Assembly (NCBI RefSeq): GCF_020911725.1
Contig: NZ_CP076620.1
Coordinates: 2,236,501-2,300,500 of the forward strand
Length of the DNA stretch: 64,000 nt
Origin: Clostridium cadaveris
GTDB taxonomy: Bacteria; Bacillota; Clostridia; Clostridiales; Clostridiaceae
Direction of reading: 5' to 3'
Shown piece after piece: positions 46,201 through 53,462 of this stretch (positions are counted from its first letter, which is position 1; every line of letters starts with the position of its first letter). The position numbers and the translations under genes are program-made. The notes beneath the pieces were generated by a model, which made no database searches, was not told the origin of the DNA, and saw only the letters and a program-made list of their open reading frames with translations.

Positions 46201-49200
46201 GTCGCACCCAGACGGACAGAGATTTCCGCCGCCGAGAGGTCTTTGGGAATGACCTTTTTCAAGGCATCCACATTGACTGCAAGCTCTGGGTCATTCTTCG
46301 CAGCAAGCTCCGCAACCGTCAGCTTGTTGCGGACATTTCCCGACAGATACTCGTCTGCGGCTACATAGGAAACAGGCTCACAGTTCGGTACTTTGAAGAT
46401 AACACCTTGTAAATCCTGCACAAGCTCAGCCTGCGTTTTGCCTGTGAGCAGCTCCATATAAGGCAAATCAACACGGGCTTTCTCCCCGATAGAGAGGGCA
46501 AGGGCTTCACTTGCTGTTTCAACCGAAGTTACTTCTCGATGGGGCTTAATAGTCCGCTTCGTGAACATATCCGCTTTCCGTTTGAAGTTGCCCTCATCAT
46601 CAAGCACCTCCAGAGAACATAAAAGGAAGTAGCTCTCGTCTGAAGCAAAAGCAAGATAATTTCCTCGGCTGTTGATTAGACCGTATTTTGCGGTATAGGC
46701 ATCATACAGACGGTTGAGGTTTTCCTGCTCGGTGCATATCATTTCCTCTGGGTAATCCTCGGTCTGATACTCAATGAGCTTACGCACACAGTCACGGATT
46801 TGGATAAGCCCTTTGATACGGTTTTCTGCGGTCATCGACACAGAAGCAGGTTGCATACGGTCGTTCTCTCGGAAATAAACCTTGCCGTCCACCAGAGTAA
46901 AAGAGAAATTACGCACATTCGGGTCAGCAGGAACGGAAAGCTCCTGCTCATCGGAGATTTCATCAACCCCATTATCAAGCTCTGGGATTTCGCCGTTTAT
47001 CCTCTGAACTACATTGGACAGAAGCTCGGAAAGTGGTATATCCTTACGTGCTTTACAAACAGGCTCAAAAGTACCAAAGCGTGTGCTTTCCATCTTTATT
47101 TCACCCAACACCATTTCGGGGTGTTCGACAAAATATCTGTTCATCGTAACACCGTTTCCGTCCGTATCAAGGTGTACCCAGTCTGGCTCTATATCCATCA
47201 CTCGGTCACGCTTTTGCAAGATAAGAATATCGCTCGTGACCTCCGTGCCAGCGTTTGCCTTAAAGGTGTTGTCTGGCAGACGGATAGCACCTAAAAGCTC
47301 GGCTCTCTGAGCAATATACTTGCGTACCTCTGGACTTGCTTTATCCATCGTACCCTTTGAGGTAATGAACATCACAACGCCGCCGGCACGGACTTTATCC
47401 AGAGCCTTTGCAAAAAAGTAGTCGTGTATGAGAAATTTCTGGGCGTTGTATCGGCTGTCATTGACCCTTATCTCCCCAAAAGGCACATTGCCGAGGACTA
47501 CATCAAAATGGTCGTCTGGGAGATTTGTTTTCTCAAAGCCCTCAATAGCAATGTTCGCTTTTTGGTAGAGCTGCTTTGCAATCCTGCCTGTGAGAGAGTC
47601 GATTTCCACGCCGTGGAGCTTGCTGTTTTGCATACTTTCGGGAAGCAGACCAAAGAAATTGCCTGTCCCGCAGGACGGCTCCAAGATATTTCCCTGTGAA
47701 AAGCCCAGGCGGTCAAGTGCGTCATACATCGCCTTGATAACAACAGGCGGCGTATAAAAAGCGGTCAGCGTTGACTCCATAGCGGCACGGTATTCCTCTG
47801 GGGATAGGCTGGCATATAGCTCCTTAAATTCCTCCGCCCACGCCGCATTGTGTTCATCAAATGCCATAGAAAGACCGCCCCAACCGACATACCGAGATAG
47901 GACTTCCTGTTCTTCGGGTGTGGCAAGGCGGTTTTCGATTTCAAGCTCGTGCAGCAGGTTGATTGCCGCCATATTGTTACGGAACTTTTCTTTTGCTCCG
48001 CCGACACCGATGGTGTCATCGGTAATACGGAAATTATGACGGTCATTAATAGGAACGGCAAGAGCTTCCGTTTTTTCTTCGGGTGGTAATTCGGATTTTT
48101 CCTGTTCCAATAGCTTTTGGATATAACCGATTTTCTCCACTCGGTTTATCGGAAAACCCACATTGTTCTGGAATGTGATGTCACGCAAGGACACATCGCC
48201 GCTGATTTCCCCGATGCTCTCAATGAGATATTTACGGTTATCTATGATGATTTCCCTTCCTATGAGGTCGTCTGTGGATTGCTCCACTTCAATGGCAGGA
48301 GCTTCTGAGCCATTCAGTTTATCGGCATACGCCTGTGGTTTTTCTTCGACTTCCTCGGCTGTCCTGTACCAATCACTTTCGGTAGCCATAATCTCATCAA
48401 GGAGCTTTTCGTCCTCTTGGGTCAGCTCGGTGTGCTGTTCCAAGAATGGGATAAATTCATCTCTGCCACGGAGTAGGCTTTCTCGGTCATCTCCATATAG
48501 CTGTTCACCCTTTGGCGATAAGGCATAATCGTAGAAATTCTTAATGTGGGCAATTAAATCGCCCTCACCATCGCCAATATCAAACCGCCCTTCATAGTTA
48601 AATTCCTCGCCGCCGATAACAGCCTTGATAACAAAATCTGTCTTGTGATACCACCCGATATTTTTATCGCCCTCACGCTCACGGTGCTGTTTCTCGTCCA
48701 AAATACCAAGCAGCTTATTACCCAGAGCAAAGCTCAAATCCGTATAGCGGTCATTAAGCTGTCTGTCATAAAAGGCAGGGTGTTCGGAAAAACCGATAGA
48801 AAACTGTATTCCGTCCTGCTTTTTCTCGGACGGTGTTTCTGTCCTCTGTTTCTCGGTTACGACCACTTTCAGATGGTCATTTGCAGGATTTTCCGTTAGC
48901 TTTTCTTCAAAGTCGGCTCGGCTGTATTCCTGCCCCAAGATAGGGAACTCGGCATTTTGCAGATAGACCTTTTCCTCGGTAAGTGTTGCAATCTCATATT
49001 TATCCGCACCGATATACACCACATCGCCCTCATTGTAGAGGTAGCGGAGTGGGTGCAGCTCCCTTAATTCCTCGGTAAACTTCCACCCATTACTGCGGCT
49101 GAAAACTGAGGTCGTTTTCCATTGTACCTGTGCAAGAAAGTCTATGAGCTGTTGAACAGTTGAGGGGGCGGACAGGTGCTGTTCCATTTGCTCGGCGGTA

Positions 49201-51035
49201 ATATCAGCAAGGTCGCTTCGTCCCACAACAGATAACAGGTCTTTTTCGTACCTGTCCAAGTCACGGATAAAGTCAGATAGCCGCAAAGCAAGGGTATCCC
49301 GTTTGTCGGCAGGCGGCAGGTCACGGTGGGCGTCAATAAAACGCTGCCTTGCTATTTTCCTCTGGGTGTCAATCTCATATTGAGGAGCTGACACGCTCTC
49401 CAGATAATCGGCATAATGGTCTTTTTCTTTCGGATTGAGATAGCGGTTATCCTTAATCAGCTCACGCAGACGCTTTTCAACCTGTGACCATTTCAACACA
49501 AGGTCGTGATTGGTATAAGTGCCGTTTCGGTCAATGGCAAGACCTTTGCTGTCATGCCAAGAATGACCGCTGAAACCATCGGGGAAGATGTGCGTACCGC
49601 CGCCCGTTCCATACTCATTTTTAAGGAACTCAATATTTTTCTGTCTGTCCTCGCCCTTTTGGAATTGGCGGTAGATACGGTATTTTCCGTCCGCAACGCC
49701 ACTGCCTTTCTGAAGCACGGAGTCAATATCTTCTTTGGAAATAGCAAAAGCAGAGGCATTTTCGTCCTCTGCTTTTGCTATCATTTCGATTTGTTCATCT
49801 ACGGTTGGAAGATTGACCCTGACCTCATCATCTTTGGCAACGCTTACCTGTAAATCAGTTCGGTCAGTATCACTTCCTCCGCTTGGCTGCGGATGTTGTT
49901 CATCAGTCCGACCCACTGCATCGGAGCTTTCTCTTTCAGTTCCTCTGTTACGCCCTGCTCGGCTGAGAGCTGCTTCGTCAGAAGCTCCAACCTCTGGAGT
50001 GCTGTCTGCTCTACCTCGTGCAGATGCCCGTTCAGCCTGCCCGATGTCAGCAGGTTGAGATAGGTCACTCGCTTGTGCTTCTCCAGATAATCCCTGTGCA
50101 TCAAAGCGTACCTGCCAAGCGGAAGCTCTGGCTCTGTCGGTAATGTTAGGTCGGGAATAAGATAATCCCTCTGTCTGCTGTAAGTGATTTCGCTCATTGT
50201 ATTCGCTCCTTTCGGGTTGTTGTCTGCCTTTATCATACTGAGCCTGCGCTCTTTGTTCAAAGGTGCGATTCTGGTCTTTTTCCGCCATTTGCACATTTCG
50301 GATAGACTGTGAGATTTCCCGTAACGCCATTTCCGCAATATCGCTCGTGGCAACGCCGATGGCGTTTATCGTTGCAGGGGTATTGAAATTTACAATATCC
50401 GCAAAATCCTCTCGGTCAAAAAACTCATTCGTATCCAGACCGCAGCGGCTGATCAGCATAAAAGCAACGCTGTTTGCTGCCAGCCGCCTGTAAATGACTT
50501 CTATATTAAAGTCGTCCAGTTCTTCCAAAAAGCTGTCTTTCGTGCAGTCCTTTAACTGAGAAAAATAGTCTTGCAGATTGTCCTCCACGGCGTTCTTTGC
50601 CGTTTCCATTAAGGCAGAAGCAAGGTCAGTGCTTTCCACATCTCCAAACCTGTCCGAGAGCCTTTCCATAACAGCCTGCTCGTATCGCTCATCCATCTGC
50701 CATATCGGAACAGGGAGGCTGCCATAATAGCCCTCGTGGGTGTCGGACACATCAAAATAGTATTTCAGCGTATTCCTGCGACCTTTCGGGTCAAATACGG
50801 CAATACCCTTGCTGTCCTTATTGACCCAACGCTTGAACTGCCTGTTCCAAGTTTCGAGCTTCGCAACGGCGACAGCATCGGGGCGTTGGGCGTATATTAA
50901 AAGCTGTTCGTCAAAACGGCATTTATAGTTGCGGCAGGCAGAGGACAGAAAGCCCTGCCACGCCTGCGGATTTTTTGCAACCGCAACGCCTGTACGCCGA
51001 TACAGCTCTGTGATTAGCTGATACTTCGCAGCCAT
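43263..51035 (-). CDS. Giant LtrC-like methylase-helicase protein
   Basis: 2,590 residues in one frame. Order: an N-terminal ArdC/LtrC-like region (about 1-270); a Gly/Ser/Arg-rich linker (about 280-400) that is the frame overprinted by tnpV; uncharacterised domains (about 420-1,030); an N6-adenine methyltransferase-like domain with motif I EPSCGTGNFFG (about 1,115) and motif IV-like NVPFGE (about 1,183); and an SNF2-type helicase (Walker A HKVGAGKT about 1,788, DESH about 1,953, QGRIERQG about 2,280). The methylase motif NVPF in place of NPPF is usual in this family. Such proteins accompany ICE relaxases and are thought to protect or process incoming DNA. Confidence 0.92.
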   Translation of the reverse strand: MAAKYQLITELYRRTGVAVAKNPQAWQGFLSSACRNYKCRFDEQLLIYAQRPDAVAVAKLETWNRQFKRWVNKDSKGIAVFDPKGRRNTLKYYFDVSDTHEGYYGSLPVPIWQMDERYEQAVMERLSDRFGDVESTDLASALMETAKNAVEDNLQDYFSQLKDCTKDSFLEELDDFNIEVIYRRLAANSVAFMLISRCGLDTNEFFDREDFADIVNFNTPATINAIGVATSDIAEMALREISQSIRNVQMAEKDQNRTFEQRAQAQYDKGRQQPERSEYNERNHLQQTEGLSYSRPNITDRARASAWQVRFDAQGLSGEAQASDLSQPADIGQAERASARGRADSTPEVGASDEAALSRAGRNRGTERESSDAVGRTDEQHPQPSGGSDTDRTDLQVSVAKDDEVRVNLPTVDEQIEMIAKAEDENASAFAISKEDIDSVLQKGSGVADGKYRIYRQFQKGEDRQKNIEFLKNEYGTGGGTHIFPDGFSGHSWHDSKGLAIDRNGTYTNHDLVLKWSQVEKRLRELIKDNRYLNPKEKDHYADYLESVSAPQYEIDTQRKIARQRFIDAHRDLPPADKRDTLALRLSDFIRDLDRYEKDLLSVVGRSDLADITAEQMEQHLSAPSTVQQLIDFLAQVQWKTTSVFSRSNGWKFTEELRELHPLRYLYNEGDVVYIGADKYEIATLTEEKVYLQNAEFPILGQEYSRADFEEKLTENPANDHLKVVVTEKQRTETPSEKKQDGIQFSIGFSEHPAFYDRQLNDRYTDLSFALGNKLLGILDEKQHREREGDKNIGWYHKTDFVIKAVIGGEEFNYEGRFDIGDGEGDLIAHIKNFYDYALSPKGEQLYGDDRESLLRGRDEFIPFLEQHTELTQEDEKLLDEIMATESDWYRTAEEVEEKPQAYADKLNGSEAPAIEVEQSTDDLIGREIIIDNRKYLIESIGEISGDVSLRDITFQNNVGFPINRVEKIGYIQKLLEQEKSELPPEEKTEALAVPINDRHNFRITDDTIGVGGAKEKFRNNMAAINLLHELEIENRLATPEEQEVLSRYVGWGGLSMAFDEHNAAWAEEFKELYASLSPEEYRAAMESTLTAFYTPPVVIKAMYDALDRLGFSQGNILEPSCGTGNFFGLLPESMQNSKLHGVEIDSLTGRIAKQLYQKANIAIEGFEKTNLPDDHFDVVLGNVPFGEIRVNDSRYNAQKFLIHDYFFAKALDKVRAGGVVMFITSKGTMDKASPEVRKYIAQRAELLGAIRLPDNTFKANAGTEVTSDILILQKRDRVMDIEPDWVHLDTDGNGVTMNRYFVEHPEMVLGEIKMESTRFGTFEPVCKARKDIPLSELLSNVVQRINGEIPELDNGVDEISDEQELSVPADPNVRNFSFTLVDGKVYFRENDRMQPASVSMTAENRIKGLIQIRDCVRKLIEYQTEDYPEEMICTEQENLNRLYDAYTAKYGLINSRGNYLAFASDESYFLLCSLEVLDDEGNFKRKADMFTKRTIKPHREVTSVETASEALALSIGEKARVDLPYMELLTGKTQAELVQDLQGVIFKVPNCEPVSYVAADEYLSGNVRNKLTVAELAAKNDPELAVNVDALKKVIPKDLSAAEISVRLGATWILQEDIQRFVMELLTPSSYAAGRLKVRYTPINGDWFIENKSSDMGNVKADSTYGTKRASAYRIIEDTLNLRDTRIFDYVYDEHSNKKAVFNAKETTAAQAKQEVIKQAFQDWIWKDPERRNRLVRYYNDTFNSVRPREYDGSHITFGGISPEITLRPHQVNAIAHILYGGNTLLAHKVGAGKTFEMVAAAQESKRLGLCQKSMFVVPNHLVGQWASEYLRLYPSANILVTTKQDFETGNRKKFCGRIATGDYDAVIIGHSQFEKIPMSIERQREQLEKQLDDIERGIDDVQASKGEQFTVKQLMKTRKAIKTKLEKLNDTKRKDTVIDFEQLGVDRLFIDESHFYKNLYLYTKMRNVGGIAQTEAQKSSDLFMKCRYLDEITGNRGTVFATGTPVSNSMVELYSVQRYLQYDTLAQNGLQHFDSWASTFGETVTALELAPEGTNYRAKTRFAKFYNLPELMQMFREVADIQTADMLKLPVPKVNYHNIKTKPSEIQTEMVASLAKRAEKVRARLVEPNIDNMLKITNDGRKLALDQRMIDPMLPDDPDSKVNACVDNVYRIWEEHADTKATQLVFCDLSTPKNDGTFNVYDDMREKLIARGIPAEQICFIHEATTDAQKKELFGKVRSGEVRVLFGSTPKMGAGTNVQDRLIAIHNLDCPWRPSDLEQRQGRIERQGNMFPEVEVYRYVTEQTFDAYLYQLVESKQKFISQIMTSKSPVRSAEDVDEVALSFAEVKMLATGDARFKEKMDLDIQVSKLRVLKQSYLSEHYDLEDRVLKYYPQTIKEYEERIAGYENDAALAEQHKPQGEDKFCPMTLKGMTYTEKADAGEMLLAICKDYPMSAPTEIGSYRGFRMEIYYDTVNAHYCMNLCGKAKHKVDLGADALGNLTRIENELSKLSARLEAAKTKKAETIAQLETAKEEIKKPFAFEDELKEKAERLNALNIELNLNEKDTSVMDTEPEQTEEQPERKCASRER
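49844..50197 (-). CDS. tnpV: TnpV-family protein, overprinted within the giant gene
   Basis: A 117-residue protein in another frame of the same strand. It matches the TnpV pattern strongly: MSEITYSRQRDYLIPDLTLP, GRYALMHRDYLEKHK, and at the C-terminus PMQWVGLMNNIRSQAEEVILTEL. The ATG at 50197 has AAAGGAG eight bases upstream. TnpV is a small transposon-associated protein whose function is unclear. The main frame encodes a low-complexity linker here. Confidence 0.8.
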   Translation of the reverse strand: MSEITYSRQRDYLIPDLTLPTEPELPLGRYALMHRDYLEKHKRVTYLNLLTSGRLNGHLHEVEQTALQRLELLTKQLSAEQGVTEELKEKAPMQWVGLMNNIRSQAEEVILTELIYR

Positions 51036-51082
51036 TCAACCTACACCTCCTTATCGTTTCTGTTTCAAATATTTCTGTTTAC

Positions 51083-51289
51083 TCACTCAGCACCACCGCC
51101 AAGAAAAGAAATGACCTTGTTCGATTTAATGCTCTTTTGCAGGTCATTGATGAGAGTAATATCCCCAACCGTGATGCCCTGCATAGAAAGAATATCGTCC
51201 ATAGTCATAGCGGCAATCGCTTTTTCATCGGTAAAGCCTGCTTCCAAGACCTTATTCAAGACCTTGACGGCTTTCTGATTAACAGCCAT
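51083..51289 (-). CDS. Small conserved ICE protein, 68 residues
   Basis: MAVNQKAVKVLNKVLEAGFT... a compact helical protein with an ITVGDITLINDLQK segment resembling small HTH-like folds. It lies 48 bases before the giant gene in the same direction. No function known. Confidence 0.65.
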   Translation of the reverse strand: MAVNQKAVKVLNKVLEAGFTDEKAIAAMTMDDILSMQGITVGDITLINDLQKSIKSNKVISFLGGGAE

Positions 51290-51303
51290 ATTCTAAATCC
51301 TCC

Positions 51304-51999
51304 TTATCGTTCTAAATCCTTGTGCTTCGGTGTTTTCTGCGGCGTTTGTTCCGCAGGTTTCGGCTCATAGGTCGCCCCGTTTTTCTGCATACGCTCGGCA
51401 AACTCGCAGATGTGGTACAGATTGCTGCCGACTTCGGTATGGTATTCATCAATGAAGCGGCAGGGATACTCCCGTTTCTCTTCCCAAGAAGTCGTGACAA
51501 TGACCTTTCCGCCGTCGGGGATACGGAACAGTTCTTTATATTGAGGATCAATAAATCGGATACCTTGTTCTGCTTTCTGGATATGCTTATCAAGCCATTC
51601 CTTCACATAGCAATAGCAGTAGAAATTATAGTCGCCTTTGGTGGGATTGCACCGAAGCAGAAAAGCGTGTTTCTCCGTATCCACACGGAAACCGTACTCC
51701 GTACAATAGTTACCCTTGATAGCACTTTCGGGAAAATGCCTTGCAAACGCACTCATATCATAGCGGTTATGCAAAAGCCCTTTATCCTCCCGTAAAGCAT
51801 TGATGACCGTATCAAGGTCTGCCTTAAATTCGTCAGATTTCCATTGTGGTCTGGTATCAAACCAAGTGGTGTAAAAGCCATAGCCCGTCGTGGCAAAGTC
51901 ACCACGCAGATGCCCGATAGTGCCTGTCTGCCCCTCAAGCTGCATACTTTGGGCATAGGTGTATTTCTGTTCTGTCGGGGTTAAAGGTCGTATATCCAT
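51304..51999 (-). CDS. Conserved ICE protein of unknown function (231 residues)
   Basis: Starts at the ATG at 51999 (MDIRPLTPTEQKYTY) with GGAGG eight bases before it. The sequence (GTIGHLRGDFATTGYGFYTTWF; FRVDTEKHAFLLRCNPTKGD) is conserved in ICEs next to the LtrC-like gene, but I do not know a function. The start lies one base after the stop of the previous gene. Confidence 0.7.
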   Translation of the reverse strand: MDIRPLTPTEQKYTYAQSMQLEGQTGTIGHLRGDFATTGYGFYTTWFDTRPQWKSDEFKADLDTVINALREDKGLLHNRYDMSAFARHFPESAIKGNYCTEYGFRVDTEKHAFLLRCNPTKGDYNFYCYCYVKEWLDKHIQKAEQGIRFIDPQYKELFRIPDGGKVIVTTSWEEKREYPCRFIDEYHTEVGSNLYHICEFAERMQKNGATYEPKPAEQTPQKTPKHKDLER

Positions 52000-52000
52000 A

Positions 52001-52603
52001 TCAGCGTTCCTCCCGATTTCGTTGCTTTTTCTCTTTTTCATGCTGTTTCATTTTTGCAAGAGCTTCCTTTGCCCAATCGGGCATACATTCGGGCTTAATC
52101 TCGCCAAGCACATCATACCTTTCCCATCTGGCTCTTTCGCCTGTGGCAAGACAAGTTCCGAATACCGCCTGACCTCTGCCGCCTGTTGCTCCGTGTCCAC
52201 CGTCTGCCAATATGAGCTGATAGGCGGGGTGCTGATATTCATACCGCTTCGGCTCGGAATTGATAACCACCACTTTACCCACGATGTTACGCATACCGTC
52301 ATCGGGGATACAATGCTCTTTTGTAAACACGGTCTTATCAAAGGGGAACTTGGATAATTCCTCTTTGGTGCGGTCAATCTGCGACTGCACTCGGTCAACA
52401 AAAATCTGCATTGCTTCCAGATAATCGTCCGAAGCAACACCCTCTGTCGGCCACGCTGCTGACAGAGGGTTGTTGTAGTCGCAATAGCAGACCATAAAGG
52501 GATGCGGGTCTTTTGTATCAACACCGAACACGACCTCTTTATCTCCGATATAGATGCTCTGGGTAATCTCGTAATTACCGAGCATTCTTTTTTCTTTACT
52601 CAT
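52001..52603 (-). CDS. Conserved ICE protein with NYEI/IG motif
   Basis: 200 residues. The N-terminal 60 residues (NYEITQSIYIGDKEVVFGVD ... PFMVCYCDYNN) are clearly related to the smaller protein at 52732, suggesting tandem duplication. The rest contains ILADGGHGATGGRGQAV. Function unknown. Confidence 0.7.
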   Translation of the reverse strand: MSKEKRMLGNYEITQSIYIGDKEVVFGVDTKDPHPFMVCYCDYNNPLSAAWPTEGVASDDYLEAMQIFVDRVQSQIDRTKEELSKFPFDKTVFTKEHCIPDDGMRNIVGKVVVINSEPKRYEYQHPAYQLILADGGHGATGGRGQAVFGTCLATGERARWERYDVLGEIKPECMPDWAKEALAKMKQHEKEKKQRNREER

Positions 52604-52748
52604 TCGGCTGCTCCTTTCTTTCCTTTTTCTCTTTCTGCTCGTCTAAAATCTTGCGAATACAGACATCGCAGAAAATAACTGACCCATCCTTATATCGGGG
52701 ATAAGGACAGGTCGTGCAGTCATATTTTATTTTATCGCTCACGGTCAT
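52596..52748 (-). CDS. Small zinc-ribbon-like protein
   Basis: About 50 residues from ATG at 52748 (MTVSDKIKYDCTTCPYPRYK, ending FCDVCIRKIL): two CxxC pairs suggest a zinc ribbon. It overlaps the upstream gene by 17 bases. The start is uncertain. Confidence 0.55.
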   Translation of the reverse strand: MTVSDKIKYDCTTCPYPRYKDGSVIFCDVCIRKILDEQKEKKERKEQPNE

Positions 52749-53004
52749 CACCGTTTTTCTGCTTCTGGGAAGGCTGATTATAGGGCATACGGCACTCTGA
52801 CTGGTATCGTTCATTCAGCTTTTGCCGTGCATCATCAAGCTCATTCGTGTAATAACCCCAGAAATAATTTGAGCCGCCCTTGCAGTACCAACACACATAA
52901 GGGTTGGGTGCGTTGGGATTGTGACCGATGACAAGCTCTGTACTCCCGATAGTACAGCTCTCAATGATTTCATAGTTCTGATTGGAGCGTTTTTCTTCGT
53001 CCAT
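52732..53004 (-). CDS. Small NYEI/IG-motif ICE protein
   Basis: 90 residues from ATG at 53004 (AGAGAGGTGCTT upstream). NYEIIESCTIGSTELVIG and PYVCWYC match the N-terminus of the gene at 52001. Function unknown. Confidence 0.65.
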   Translation of the reverse strand: MDEEKRSNQNYEIIESCTIGSTELVIGHNPNAPNPYVCWYCKGGSNYFWGYYTNELDDARQKLNERYQSECRMPYNQPSQKQKNGDDRER

Positions 53005-53014
53005 AAGCACCTCT

Positions 53015-53317
53015 CTATTCTTTGGCATAACGCCGATAGGCTTTCTCGCCCGTGGCTCTCATTTTCTGAACAGGGCGGCTCCCTGCAAGCTCTGGATACC
53101 GTGCCTGCAGCTTGCGGCGTGTCCTGCTGACGCTCTCAAAGCTCGGCAGACCGAGATATTTGTGCTGCGTCATTATCTCTGCAAGCGGCATTGCCCCTGC
53201 ATCCTTCAGACAGGCATTACAAAGTGCAAGATATAGCACCATATCGTCATTTCTGGCATCTTCATTCTTTTCCAGAACAGCCCTGACTTTCTTTTCAATG
53301 GTTTTAAGGTTTTTCAT
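53015..53317 (-). CDS. Small conserved ICE protein with basic helical C-terminus
   Basis: 100 residues from ATG at 53317 with GGAGGTAACA directly before it. The pattern VLYLALCNACLKDAGAMPLAEIM and SFESVSRTRRKLQARYPEL resembles small HTH-type DNA-binding proteins of ICEs and phages. A DNA-binding role is inferred. Confidence 0.65.
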   Translation of the reverse strand: MKNLKTIEKKVRAVLEKNEDARNDDMVLYLALCNACLKDAGAMPLAEIMTQHKYLGLPSFESVSRTRRKLQARYPELAGSRPVQKMRATGEKAYRRYAKE

Positions 53318-53366
53318 TGTTACCTCCATAAAGGAAAGGGCGGCATCTTTCAGCCGCCCAGACCAC

Positions 53367-53459
53367 TTACTTTTTCTTTCTGTTACGGATATTCAGCCAT
53401 ACCGCCGCACCCACAATGAACACGACAAGCACGATTGCGATAATGGTTTTAGCGTCCAT
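53367..53459 (-). CDS. 30-residue single-helix membrane peptide
   Basis: MDAKTIIAIVLVVFIVGAAV followed by WLNIRNRKKK: one membrane helix and a basic tail. GGAGG lies ten bases upstream, inside the last codons of the surface-protein gene. Its tail resembles that of the surface protein, so it may assist membrane retention. Confidence 0.55.
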   Translation of the reverse strand: MDAKTIIAIVLVVFIVGAAVWLNIRNRKKK

Positions 53460-53462
53460 CAA

